Source of the DNA: Sva-07 sp963710625
GTDB taxonomy: Bacteria > Actinomycetota > Acidimicrobiia > Acidimicrobiales > Ilumatobacteraceae
DNA: 64,000 nucleotides
Assembly: GCA_963710625.1 (NCBI GenBank)
Contig: CAVQBG010000008.1
Location: 248,001-312,000 of the forward strand
Direction of reading: 5' to 3'
The notes under the pieces are model-generated. The model was not told the DNA's origin. It was given only the letters and a program-made list of their open reading frames with translations, and did no database searches. The translations under genes and the position numbers were made by a program. Shown in pieces: positions 50,905 to 59,565 of this stretch; the stretch's first letter is position 1, and the number at the start of each line of letters is the position of its first letter.

Positions 50905-51843
50905 GTGCCGCTCGTGTGGGACCTGATCACCGACAACAATTCGGTGGAGGGCAAGCTCGTCACGACCGTCGTGATCGTCGCGATCGCGATCGTCATCGGC
51001 ACGGTCGTCGGGCGGGTCTGGTCGAGACGAATCGACGACCGCTATCGCAAGTACTACGCCCGAAAGATCGTCCACTACGTGGTGGTCGCGGTGACGTTGA
51101 TCGGCCTGGGCATCCTGTGGCGGCCCTTCGCGGGACAGCTCGGGTTGGTGCTCGGACTGGTGGCTGCTGGGATCGCCATCGGGCTCCAGGATCTGATCGG
51201 CTCGCTCGCCGGCTGGTTCAACATCCAGTCCGGCTCGATCTTCCGGGTGGGCGATCGGGTGGACGTGGGCGGCGTGCGAGGCGATGTGATCGACATCTCG
51301 CCCCTCAGAACCAAGATCATGGAGATCGGATCCGGTCTGGACGACGACACGTGGGTTCGGGGCCGCCAGTACACGGGACGCATCGTCGCGGTTGCCAACA
51401 AGGCGACGTTTTCCGATCCGGTCTTCAACTACAGCGCGTCGTTCGAGTTCATCTGGGAGGAGATCATGATCCCGATCGACTACCGCGACGACTGGCACGG
51501 CGCCGAGCGCATCATGACCGAGGAAGCCCAGCGCGTCTCGTCCTCGGCCGAGGCCGAACAGGCCATCGCCCGCATGATCCAGCGGTATCCCCTCGCGCGT
51601 ACCGAGGTCGAATCTCGAGTGTTCGTCAAGGCCACCGACGACTATCTCGAGCTCGCCGCCCGCTTCGTGGTCCCGGTCCGCAGAGCTCGTTCGGTCAAGG
51701 ACGAGCTGACCCGACGGGTGCTCGACCGCCTGAGCATGGAAGGGATCCCGATCGCCTCGACCACCCAGAACCTGACGCTCAGGCAGGACACCCCTGACCG
51801 TATGCGGCCTCCGACGGTTGCCAAACCCGACGTCTCCGACTGA
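50905..51843 (+). CDS. MscS-family mechanosensitive channel
   Basis: A 312-residue channel. Two leading helices precede the pore helix VLGLVAAGIAIGLQDLIGSLAGWFNIQSGSIFRVGDRV, typical for MscS, and the beta domain VGGVRGDVIDISPLRTKIMEI. It opens under membrane tension to release ions during hypo-osmotic shock. The GTG at 50905 has a GAGCAGGTG region before it; no better start is visible. The C-terminal domain (YLELAARFVVPVRRARSVKDELTRRVL) is complete. Confidence 0.9.
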   Translation: MPLVWDLITDNNSVEGKLVTTVVIVAIAIVIGTVVGRVWSRRIDDRYRKYYARKIVHYVVVAVTLIGLGILWRPFAGQLGLVLGLVAAGIAIGLQDLIGSLAGWFNIQSGSIFRVGDRVDVGGVRGDVIDISPLRTKIMEIGSGLDDDTWVRGRQYTGRIVAVANKATFSDPVFNYSASFEFIWEEIMIPIDYRDDWHGAERIMTEEAQRVSSSAEAEQAIARMIQRYPLARTEVESRVFVKATDDYLELAARFVVPVRRARSVKDELTRRVLDRLSMEGIPIASTTQNLTLRQDTPDRMRPPTVAKPDVSD

Positions 51844-51909
51844 CCGATCCCGACGTCGTAGTCGTTCGCGGCGAAGTCGTCGCGGCACGGATGCGTCGTG
51901 CGCTCCGGG

Positions 51910-52187
51910 TCACCCAGTCGACAATGTCGCGGGGTCAGAGTGATTCGACAGCGTTGCGTCGAGCCAGTTCGTCGATGCGAACAGGAGCCCGTCGGGCTCG
52001 AGGACGGATCCGTCACACGGTCGAGTGCTGCCTTCCAGTCGTCGATCAGTCGGCTGACCTCGGCGGGGACCGCTGCCGTCACGGCTGGTTCTGTTGTTGT
52101 GGATGACTGGTCGTCGCTGTCGCTGCGACCTCAGAACATGGCTGCACAGGCAAACGCTGCCATCACCGCTGTTGCTGCCTTCTTCAT
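51910..52187 (-). pseudogene. Broken small lipoprotein with stop codon at the lipobox position
   Basis: From an ATG at 52187, behind GGGAGG, the frame reads a signal peptide (MKKAATAVMAAFACAAMF), then TGA at 52131-52133, then GRSDSDDQSSTTTEPA and VPAEVSRLIDDWKAALDRV in the same frame. A Cys codon TGC or TGT in place of TGA would give an ordinary lipobox and a Ser/Thr/Asp linker. Further on, coding-like codon use moves to another frame (EPDGLLFASTNWLDATLSNH) that ends at 51910. This looks like a gene with at least one nonsense and one frameshift mutation. No family is recognised. Confidence 0.4.
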
Positions 52188-52506
52188 GATTGCCTCCCTG
52201 TCCACCTTCCACGGTACGACCTGCCTGGAGAGGCACGTCGAGCAGTTGGTACCGCGAGATACCCCGCTGGGGAGCGGAATCGACCATGGCGCTTGTGAGC
52301 ATCGGTGAGCGCAGGAACCTCGACATCGTCGCGACCGATGGTGTGACGGCCGTCAGGCCCGCGCCACCTGGGTGGTGACGGCCCAGCGGTGCTTGCCGAT
52401 CTTTCGGTCCGGGTGGCCGAGCTTCTGCTCCCGGTGCGGCTGCGGGGCGTCGAGGTGGGTGGTTTCCACTCTGCGGTCCCACGGCGGCAGTGCCCCGGAG
52501 AACGAG
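52188..52506. other. Intergenic stretch without a gene
   Basis: About 320 bases between the broken lipoprotein and the isochorismatase promoter. Small open frames occur, but none has a ribosome site, leaderless element or recognisable sequence. Confidence 0.5.
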
Positions 52507-52519
52507 TACGGTCGATGAG

Positions 52520-53173
52520 ATGGCCGACAACGTCCCCCGCGATCTCATCGAGGGGAATCCGGTTCTCGTCGTGATCGACATCCAGGGTGGAGCCCCGACC
52601 GGGTCGACCATGTCGACGATGCCGTTCATGGACGGCTACCAGGAGCGGATGGACCGAGCGCCCGCTCTGGTCGCCGCGGCCCGGCGCTGCGGGGTGCCGA
52701 TCGTGTTCTTTCAGGAAGCGCACCGACGAGACCTCGTTGACTTCGGTCGCGAGCTCGACGGCGCCGAGGGGGTCCACCTGCTGGAGGGAGATCCGGGGAC
52801 TGACATCTCGAAAGAACTCGGTGTGGGACCCGATGACTACGTGATTCGCAAGCGCCGCTACTCGTGCTTCTTCGGGACGGAGCTCGAGATCCTGCTGAAG
52901 GGACTGCGGGCCGACACACTCGTGTTGATCGGTGGGCACACCGATGTGTGTGTTCACTACACCTTCGTCGATGCCCACCAGCACGACTACTTCTGCCGAG
53001 TCGTCGAAGACTGCGTTGCGGGTTCGACCACCGAAGCCCACGACGCGTCGCTGCGAGCAATGGAGTACCTCCAGGCCGGAGCCCGGAGGACGTCCGCCGA
53101 GGTCATCGACGCGTTTGAGCAGATCCGAGTGCGGCGTGATCCCGTCACCACCGTCACGTCGCCGGACTCGTGA
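52520..53173 (+). CDS. Isochorismatase-like cysteine hydrolase
   Basis: A 217-residue cysteine hydrolase. The catalytic triad is visible: Asp20 in LVVIDIQ, Lys111 in YVIRKRRYSCFFGT and Cys144 in GGHTDVCVHYT. The family includes isochorismatase, nicotinamidase and ureido or carbamoyl hydrolases, so the substrate stays open. TACGGT seven bases before the ATG at 52520 marks a leaderless start, shorter by ten residues than the longest frame. Confidence 0.9.
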   Translation: MADNVPRDLIEGNPVLVVIDIQGGAPTGSTMSTMPFMDGYQERMDRAPALVAAARRCGVPIVFFQEAHRRDLVDFGRELDGAEGVHLLEGDPGTDISKELGVGPDDYVIRKRRYSCFFGTELEILLKGLRADTLVLIGGHTDVCVHYTFVDAHQHDYFCRVVEDCVAGSTTEAHDASLRAMEYLQAGARRTSAEVIDAFEQIRVRRDPVTTVTSPDS

Positions 53174-53206
53174 ACTCCCGCTCTCGACTCGACAGCCGCT
53201 CAGGAT

Positions 53207-53707
53207 TCACGATTGCAGGCGCACGGCTCCGAGTCTGCTGAAGAGCGCTTCTGACGCGACGTTGCCCTCGGTGATCGCGAAGCTGACCTCGTTCTCGCCC
53301 GAGTCGGCGAGCTGCCGGCAAGCAGCGGTGACGACCTGGGTGGCCAGGCCGGTTCGTTTGTGGAACGGGTGCGTGACGACGTACGAGATGAAGGGCCCGC
53401 CGTCGAGCGAGACGACGAGCGCTGCCGAAGCGGCCGCGCCACCGACCGAGGCAATCATCGATGCGCCCAGCAGCGCGGCGTCGGAGAAGAACTCGTCGAT
53501 GGCTTCTCTGGCCTCCTCGATCTCTTCGCCCTCGTCGTCGATGGTGCCGCGGTACGCCTCGAGCATCAGCTGGGCCAGCGCCTCTGCGTCAGTCGATACG
53601 ACCGGCCGGATGACGGTGTCGGAGTCGACGTCGGTCGCGCACTGCGCTGCGGCAAGTGTCGGCGCCGACAGATCCAGAACGTACGCGTACTTCTCTGGCT
53701 GGACCAT
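53207..53707 (-). CDS. GNAT family N-acetyltransferase
   Basis: A 166-residue protein with the GNAT core in its second half: GGPFISYVVTHPFHKRTGLATQVVTAACRQLADSGENEVSFAITEGNVASEALFSRLGAVRL, where HKRTGLA is the acetyl-CoA loop (R/QxxGxA-like) and NVASEALFSRLG the motif B helix. The substrate is unknown. TACCGT stands five bases before the ATG, close to the leaderless spacing seen elsewhere. Confidence 0.83.
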   Translation of the reverse strand: MVQPEKYAYVLDLSAPTLAAAQCATDVDSDTVIRPVVSTDAEALAQLMLEAYRGTIDDEGEEIEEAREAIDEFFSDAALLGASMIASVGGAAASAALVVSLDGGPFISYVVTHPFHKRTGLATQVVTAACRQLADSGENEVSFAITEGNVASEALFSRLGAVRLQS

Positions 53708-53752
53708 GCCAGACGGTAGCTGTCGAGGCCGTCCGGACTGATCAACACGCCC

Positions 53753-54658
53753 TCAACCCGCACGGAGAGCCGCTCGGCGGCGACGGCGTCGCATCCATGC
53801 GAGCACCGTGGTCCGGTCGCGTGGTGTCGTCGAGCGTTCCCGCGCCAACGCCGCTGTGATGCCGGCAACGACCTCGTCGTCGCGTTCGGACCACTCCGCA
53901 TGGTTGAGGGCTCGTCGATCGGGGTCGTAGTCGACGAGTCGGCTGGCCCGGATCAACCGGTGGGCGTGTACCGAAGTGTCATGCGGGTGCATGTTGTTGT
54001 AGTACGGCACGATCACCGTCGGGACGTCGAGGCTCCTCAACTCGTTGTCGGTGACGCCGAGAACCACCTCGTCGCTGTGCACCAAGAACGCCTGCCGCTG
54101 CCGCTCGAGTGCACCGATGAAGCGTTCGGTTCCGAGCGACTCCAACGACGTCGCGGTCGCCGGAGCGAGGGCGATCAGGTTCGCGAAGTGTTCGGTGGCG
54201 GCGACCGCTCCGATACCGCCCTCGGCAGCGGCGCGGAGGTACTTCCCGAAGTAGTAGCCCTCGAGGTGTCGCTCCGCGAGAGACCCGCCGCTGAGTCCCC
54301 ACAAGACCAGGCCGCTGGCCGCGTGCGGGTGACGCAGGGCGAAACGGAGCGCGATCCGGGCCCCTCGCGACCATCCGAGGATGATCGCCGGGGCCGCGTC
54401 CAGGTGGCCGAGGAGCCGCGCCAGATCATCGGCCCAGACCTCCTCTTCGGGTTCCATCAACTCCAGGTCGAACGAGGAGCGGCCGCAATTGCGCCGGTCA
54501 TGAATCAGCACACGGCATCCCTGAGCTGCCACGAGGCTCCCCAACCGCCTGAAGTCATCCGACGATTCGAGACCACGCGACACGAACGCCACCCAGGGAC
54601 CCTCATGGCCGATCACCTCGTAGTGGATGTCGGCGTCGGCAAGGCGGGCGAGAGGCAT
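53753..54658 (-). CDS. Alpha/beta hydrolase
   Basis: A 301-residue hydrolase. HEGPWVAFVSRGLESSDDFRRLGSLVAAQGCRVLIHDRRNCGRSS is the usual strand-helix-strand start, and the nucleophile Ser97 lies in ILGWSRGARIAL (GxSxG). A later VIVPYYNNMHPHDTSVHA segment could supply the catalytic His region. The substrate is unknown. Divergent from the TIGR03086-like gene. Confidence 0.86.
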   Translation of the reverse strand: MPLARLADADIHYEVIGHEGPWVAFVSRGLESSDDFRRLGSLVAAQGCRVLIHDRRNCGRSSFDLELMEPEEEVWADDLARLLGHLDAAPAIILGWSRGARIALRFALRHPHAASGLVLWGLSGGSLAERHLEGYYFGKYLRAAAEGGIGAVAATEHFANLIALAPATATSLESLGTERFIGALERQRQAFLVHSDEVVLGVTDNELRSLDVPTVIVPYYNNMHPHDTSVHAHRLIRASRLVDYDPDRRALNHAEWSERDDEVVAGITAALARERSTTPRDRTTVLAWMRRRRRRAALRAG

Positions 54659-54817
54659 GAGCGAATGCGACGCTAGCGAACAACCAGATTGCCCGTCTGC
54701 GCGACCTCGGGCGAGTGCAGCTCGGGCCCGGCGATCCTGCCGGAGCTGCAGCGCCGCTCGGAGACAGGCTCCGCCGCCCCAGCCGCTGGCGGTGCCTCAC
54801 GGACCTAGGTTTGGATC

Positions 54818-55441
54818 ATGACCGATGCTTCGCATGTGACCGTTGCCGCGCTGGTGTGCGAGGGTTTCCTCCGCTCAGCGACCAACGCCGAGTGGAGCGT
54901 TGCGGTTCCGGACCTGGACTTCTCCGTCGCTGGAGTCGTTGCCCACGCCGCCGAGGGTTGCCTCTGGTACGCCATCGATCTCTCCGCAGGCGGCGGGGAC
55001 CTGCAGCTCGTCGAGCACCGAGTGAAGACCGACGGGTCGAACGACGACCTGGTCGACACGCTGATGGCCTACGCGCACGTCGCGGCCGCTGTCATCGAGG
55101 TCAGCCCCTCCAGCGCACGAGGGTTCCACCCGATGGGGTCGGCCGACCCGTCAGGGTTCGCCGCGATGGCATGCGACGAACTGCTGATCCACACCGACGA
55201 TGCAGCGCGGGGTCTCGGGCTCGCCTTTCGTCCGCCCGACGATCTTGCGGAGGTGATCTTGCGACGGCTCTTTCCCTGGGTCACGCCCAGCGACGACGCC
55301 TGGGAGCAGCTGAGATGGGCGAACGGGCGAGCTGCGCTCGGCGATCTCGATCGGCTCACCGACTGGGCCTGGCATTGCGCACCACTCGCCGAGTGGGACG
55401 GCACCGTCGCCGAGAGGCCGTCCAGACCACCGGAATCCTGA
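54818..55441 (+). CDS. TIGR03086-like / maleylpyruvate-isomerase-type protein
   Basis: A 207-residue DinB-like four-helix protein. The N-terminal helix, DFSVAGVVAHAAEGCLWYAIDL (metal-site His region), FAAMACDELLIHTDDAARGLGLAFRPPDDLAEVILRRLFPW and a final DWAWHCAPL segment match actinobacterial mycothiol-dependent isomerase-like proteins. Activity is unassigned. TAGGTT lies six bases before the ATG, a leaderless start. Confidence 0.8.
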   Translation: MTDASHVTVAALVCEGFLRSATNAEWSVAVPDLDFSVAGVVAHAAEGCLWYAIDLSAGGGDLQLVEHRVKTDGSNDDLVDTLMAYAHVAAAVIEVSPSSARGFHPMGSADPSGFAAMACDELLIHTDDAARGLGLAFRPPDDLAEVILRRLFPWVTPSDDAWEQLRWANGRAALGDLDRLTDWAWHCAPLAEWDGTVAERPSRPPES

Positions 55442-55508
55442 CAGCAGCCCACCACTGATCGATGCCACCGTGGCGTGGTCACCGCCCCGAAGCGGCCTGC
55501 GTGGCGGC

Positions 55509-55835
55509 TCAAGCGTTGTCGTCGTAGAAGTACTCGTCGACCAGGCGCACGTCGGAGTCGCGGGGATTGCGCGCACGCATGGCGGCGGCGGGGATGCCAG
55601 TGAAGTAGTGCCAGTCGCCGGAACGGTCCCATTTGCGCACGCAGAAGGTCGCGGGCGCCGATCGCACGCTGCGGAACCGGCGGTTCGTGCTGCGCCCATG
55701 CAAACGCAGCCGTCGAGCGCAATCGAGATCCTCGGCGATCCGCAAGTTCTCATCGAAGCCGCCGATCGCGTCGAAGTCCTCTCGCACGTTGCACGCCGAA
55801 CTCGAGTGCCGAAACTGGCTCGACGGACAACCCAC
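55509..55835 (-). pseudogene. Remnant of a family 2 glycosyltransferase
   Basis: The 108-residue frame contains FDAIGGFDENLRIAEDLDCARRLRLHGR and later KWDRSGDWHYF, the pattern of the C-terminal half of GT2 enzymes (GGFDE...ED.D...RL...G). The N-terminal nucleotide-sugar half is missing: upstream sequence belongs to the ACT-domain gene, which ends 26 bases away. It is therefore a deletion remnant, not a working enzyme. Confidence 0.55.
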
Positions 55836-55860
55836 CGCTCCGGCGTGCGCCCGGCGCGAT

Positions 55861-56400
55861 CTATTGGCCCGCGTCGTCGCCCGTCAGGTCTTCCACGTTC
55901 AGGGCGATGCCCAAGGTGACGGCGACCTCCCCGATCGAATCGAGCACAGCATCGAGGTCGGCCCCGACCGGCACGGACAACTGGACAGTGATCTCGAACC
56001 GCCTGCCACCATCCTGGCCTGGCAAGTCGGTGACCGTGCCCAGACGCGAGATGCTGATTCCGGCTTCGCTGATCGCTGTCGAGATCTCATGGACGACGCC
56101 CGGTCGGTCATCACCGGTGAGCCGCAGGCGCACTTCATCCGCGTCGGGTGCATCGATGGGTTCCTCGACCTGCTGAGCCGTCACGTGCAGCCCCTGGTCA
56201 CGCAGAACCAACAGATTGGTGAGGAGCTCGTCGACCCGGTCGTCGCCGACCTCCACCACCACGACGCCGGCGAACGTTCCCGCGATCTCTGCCAACTCGC
56301 TGCGCTTCCAGTTGCCCTCGTGAAAGCGGACCACGTCGGCCAGTGACGCAACAACACCGGCCCGGTCGCGTCCGATGATGGTCAGCACCAGTTCGATCAT
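55861..56400 (-). CDS. Two-ACT-domain protein (GcvR-like)
   Basis: A 179-residue protein made of two ACT domains: MIELVLTIIGRDRAGVVASLADVVRFHEGNWKRSELAEIAGTFAGVV and, from about residue 92, VRLRLTGDDRPGVVHEISTAISEAGISISRLGTVT. The layout equals GcvR, the glycine-cleavage regulator, and formyltransferase-linked ACT proteins, which sense amino acids. No glycine-cleavage gene is in the window, so the role is open. The start at 56400 is the first Met of the ACT fold; the longer frame upstream is shadow. Confidence 0.86.
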   Translation of the reverse strand: MIELVLTIIGRDRAGVVASLADVVRFHEGNWKRSELAEIAGTFAGVVVVEVGDDRVDELLTNLLVLRDQGLHVTAQQVEEPIDAPDADEVRLRLTGDDRPGVVHEISTAISEAGISISRLGTVTDLPGQDGGRRFEITVQLSVPVGADLDAVLDSIGEVAVTLGIALNVEDLTGDDAGQ

Positions 56401-56591
56401 CTCGTCACTATGGCACGCGGCGCAGATTCGCGAACCAGGACGCTCACGATTGCGCAACGTCTCCGGCGTGATGCAGTCGACGGTCCCGGCCGACAAGTCG
56501 CTCGCAACGCAACCGGCGGCGGTGGTCGGTCGAGAGGTACGGATCTGTTCGTCGTCGCTCGCCGGGATCTCTGCGCACCGGACCATGGCAC

Positions 56592-57272
56592 TCAGAAGAG
56601 CAGCTCGAGTCGGGCTGCGCCCCAGATGAGATGCCACAGGGAGTAGTAGGCGAGCCGGAAGCCGAGCATCCACATGAATCCGAACCGCCAGAAGATCCAC
56701 ACCTGGGCCACCCCAAACACCATGAGGTGGACGGCGCTGAACACGGACGTGCCAATCGACGTGGCGTAGATGGCCTGCGCAACGGCCTCGACGAGGGCCA
56801 CCGGGATCGCAATCCGCCAGAAGGTCGCGTCCAGCCCGGTCGGCGTCCCGAACATCGCGACGAGCACCGCGACCGGCACCACGTGCAACGCGACCTCGAC
56901 GAACACGGCGATCGCCGGGTAGAACCGGAGCGCGTCGGGCATGGCGACGTTGACGTCCTCGTCGTAGCGGAAGACGAGGTCGGAACCGATCGCGGCTGCC
57001 GCAAGCAGCGGGACAGCCCAGGCGATGATCGAGGCCGCGTCCCTCCACCCGCCGGGGCCGAGCACCGCGAAGTCCGAGGTCCCCTGCAGATACGCCATCG
57101 CGATGGCACCGACGAGGGCGACGACCGTCATCACCGTGACCGGGTGCAGGGCGCCGAGGAAGGGCTCGAACACCGACCGATCGACCTGCACCTGCCATGC
57201 CGTCAAGGCCACGGCCACGATGCAGGTCGCCACGAACGGTCCCATTCCCGCCCATTCGAGCCTCGACGTCAC
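56592..57272 (-). CDS. Integral membrane protein, unknown function
   Basis: A 226-residue protein with about six helices. The C-terminal part VWIFWRFGFMWMLGFRLAYYSLWHLIWGAARLELLF has an R..YY..WH..WG..R pattern reminiscent of CPBP-type intramembrane proteases, but the Glu-Glu and HxxxN motifs are not clear. The GTG at 57272 is chosen; MGPFVATCI at 57245 is an alternative. Its ending lies 191 bases from the ACT-domain gene start. Confidence 0.68.
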   Translation of the reverse strand: MTSRLEWAGMGPFVATCIVAVALTAWQVQVDRSVFEPFLGALHPVTVMTVVALVGAIAMAYLQGTSDFAVLGPGGWRDAASIIAWAVPLLAAAAIGSDLVFRYDEDVNVAMPDALRFYPAIAVFVEVALHVVPVAVLVAMFGTPTGLDATFWRIAIPVALVEAVAQAIYATSIGTSVFSAVHLMVFGVAQVWIFWRFGFMWMLGFRLAYYSLWHLIWGAARLELLF

Positions 57273-57569
57273 GGCACCAAGTTGACCGGCGCGCGGGACC
57301 TGTCGCCAGGGCCGAAGGGCCGACTGCGCCAAGAAGACAAGCCGGTCCGAGGGGCCCGCGCGTTCGTCGCGGTGGCAGCGCACGGCCGACTCGACACCGT
57401 CCGACGAACCTGCTCGGGTACGGCACATCCGCGAGCGATCACCCGGTCCAGATCGTGCGATCGCCGACGATCATCGTCGAAGCGATCCTCACCGCGAGTC
57501 GCGCTCTGTGCCGGTGCACTCGAAGTCCTGTCAGTATGGGCGAATGCCCCTGACCGAGGAAGGGACGTG

Positions 57570-57722
57570 ATGGCGCTGGTGGTCGGCGTTCCGCACACCG
57601 AGGAGCGGTCGGGAAGCGCGGGGCCGTGGCAGCGGATCGGCACGGAGAACCGAGTTGTGCTGGATCGGGAGCACCCGTCCCGGTTGGAGACTCGCTGGAG
57701 GTGGCGCCCATGGCACCGGTGA
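57570..57722 (+). CDS. Possible 50-residue leader or remnant ORF upstream of the ABC transporter
   Basis: An ATG behind GAGGAAGGG starts a 50-residue frame (MALVVGVPHTEERSGS...) that overlaps the ABC ATPase start by 13 bases. The good ribosome site is its only support; the end (RWRWRPWHR) looks non-coding, since it is read across the next gene's own GGAGGTGG site. It could be a leader peptide or the front of a lost gene. Confidence 0.25.
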   Translation: MALVVGVPHTEERSGSAGPWQRIGTENRVVLDREHPSRLETRWRWRPWHR

Positions 57723-58618
57723 TCACTGTGGATCACTTGCACAAGACGTATGGGAAGGTGGTCGCGGTCGACGACCTGTCGTTCAGTGTCGAGAGCGGGG
57801 AGATCTTCGGCATTCTCGGGCCGAACGGCGCCGGCAAGACGACGACCGTGGAGTGCATCCAGGGTCTGCGCGATGCGGACGGCGGGACGATTCGTGTTCT
57901 CGGGCTGAACCCGATGACCGAGGCTGCCGAGCTGAGGCAGCGCATTGGCTCACAGCTCCAGGACGCGGCGCTGCCCGGTCGGTTGAGGGTCGCCGAGTCC
58001 CTGGAGCTGTTCGCCGCGTTCGCCCGCAACCCCGTTGACTGCGATGACCTGCTCAGTCGATGGCGGTTGCAGGAGCAGCGAAATCAGGCCTTCGACACCT
58101 TGTCGGGCGGTCAGCGCCAGCGCCTCTTCATCGCGCTTGCATTCGTCAACGCCCCCGAACTGGTCTTCCTGGATGAGCTCACTCAAGGGCTGGATCCCCA
58201 GGCCCGACGAGCGACATGGGATCTCATTCGAGAGATCCGACAAGACGGCACGACGGTCGTCTTGGTGACGCACTTCATGGACGAAGCAGAGCACCTCTGT
58301 GACCGCGTTGCCGTCGTCGACGACGGAAGGGTGATTGCGCTCGACACGCCGCAGGGCCTGATCGACGGTCTCGGGTTGCGGTCGGTCGTGCGCTTCACGA
58401 CGCAGGAGCCGGACTTGGGTTGGGTGGAGCGACTCGACGTGGTGGAGTCGCTGACTCGCCGTGGGGATGCGGTCGAGGTGCGTGGCACCGGCCCGGTGTT
58501 GGCGCTCGTCGCGTCCGAGCTTGTTTCGCACGGGATCGTCCCGCTCGACCTGCGCGTCGAACGCCCGACGGTCGAAGACGCCTTCTTGGTTCTGACCGGG
58601 CGGACGGTCCGGGGCTGA
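57710..58618 (+). CDS. ABC-2 type transporter ATP-binding protein
   Basis: A 302-residue ATPase. Walker A GPNGAGKTT, signature LSGGQRQR, Walker B LVFLDELTQGLDPQ and the switch His in LVTHFMDEAEHLCDR are present; the usual LDEP is LDEL here. A C-terminal domain of about 85 residues (VERPTVEDAFLVLTGR) is typical for drug/lipid exporter ATPases of the DrrA/CcmA kind. GGAGGTGG just before the ATG sets the start. It pairs with the permease that begins five bases after its stop. Confidence 0.92.
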   Translation: MAPVITVDHLHKTYGKVVAVDDLSFSVESGEIFGILGPNGAGKTTTVECIQGLRDADGGTIRVLGLNPMTEAAELRQRIGSQLQDAALPGRLRVAESLELFAAFARNPVDCDDLLSRWRLQEQRNQAFDTLSGGQRQRLFIALAFVNAPELVFLDELTQGLDPQARRATWDLIREIRQDGTTVVLVTHFMDEAEHLCDRVAVVDDGRVIALDTPQGLIDGLGLRSVVRFTTQEPDLGWVERLDVVESLTRRGDAVEVRGTGPVLALVASELVSHGIVPLDLRVERPTVEDAFLVLTGRTVRG

Positions 58619-58623
58619 TCGCG

Positions 58624-59388
58624 ATGCGCGGCTACCTCGCACTGACACGCGCCGAGTTCCGGCTGTTCCGTCGGGAACCCTTCTCGATCGTCTTCGTGCT
58701 CGCGTTCCCGTTGATGATGATGCTGCTGCTGGCAGCCGTCTTCGGGAACGATCAGGCCAACGCCCAAGACGCCGAGAACGGCATGCTCGTGTGGCGGGGT
58801 GTGACGCCGGCCGACTACTACACGGCGGCGTCGGTGGCCGTGATCATCGCCGCGCTCGGGCTGATGACGCTTCCGATCAACCTGTCCGGGTACCGCGAGC
58901 GCGGGATACTGCGGCGCCTGCGAGCTTCGTCGGTCTCGGTGTGGATCCTCGTCAGCGCGCAGCTCACGCTCGCGCTGGTGACCTTCGTCGCGGGTGCCTT
59001 GGTGATGGGCGTCGTGGCGTGGCTCGCCTACGACGTGATGCTGCCGAGGGACGTGCTCGGAGTCGTGGTCGCTCTCGTGTTCGGAACAGCGGCGTTCGGA
59101 GCGATCGGGCTGTTGCTCGCGACCGTGGTTCGGAGCAGTCGCTCGGCGCAGGGCATCGGCCTCCTGCTGTTCTTCGCGATGTGGCTGATCTCTGGCACCG
59201 GCCCGCCGCGCGCCGTCCTCCCCTCAGGTCTTCGCGACGTCGGCGGCCTGCTCCCGCTGACCCACCTCGTCACCGCCGTGCAGGACCCGTGGTTCGGGTT
59301 CGGCTGGAGCGCCACCGATCTCGCAGTGCTCGCCGCATACGCCGTTGCCGCCGGCGCACCGGCATTGTGGTTCTTCAGCTGGGACTGA
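58624..59388 (+). CDS. ABC-2 type transporter permease
   Basis: A 254-residue permease with six helices: a first helix SIVFVLAFPLMMMLLLAAVFG, then a core with LSGYRERGILRRLRASSVSVWILVSAQL, a typical ABC-2 coupling region, and GLLPLTHLVTAVQDPW before the last helix. With the ATPase it would export a drug, lipid or polymer. There is no sign of a second permease, so it probably dimerises. Confidence 0.9.
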   Translation: MRGYLALTRAEFRLFRREPFSIVFVLAFPLMMMLLLAAVFGNDQANAQDAENGMLVWRGVTPADYYTAASVAVIIAALGLMTLPINLSGYRERGILRRLRASSVSVWILVSAQLTLALVTFVAGALVMGVVAWLAYDVMLPRDVLGVVVALVFGTAAFGAIGLLLATVVRSSRSAQGIGLLLFFAMWLISGTGPPRAVLPSGLRDVGGLLPLTHLVTAVQDPWFGFGWSATDLAVLAAYAVAAGAPALWFFSWD

Positions 59389-59565
59389 GCCATACCGCTC
59401 ACGACGTCGATCTTGCCTGCGCAACGATCGGAACGGCCCAGCCGCTCCCTGTCCGTCGAGCCGTTGCGCCGTTTGAAGCCGGGTGCGGCTGGGAGCCAAC
59501 GAGCATGGTGTGGACGTCGCCGAGCCGTCAGTGCGGAGCGGCCGTGTGCGGTGGCATCACTGGTG

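Noticed and set aside
51930..51945. GGGGTCAGA sequence resembling half of the REP-like core
   Set aside because: The second arm is missing and no hairpin can form, so it is probably chance.
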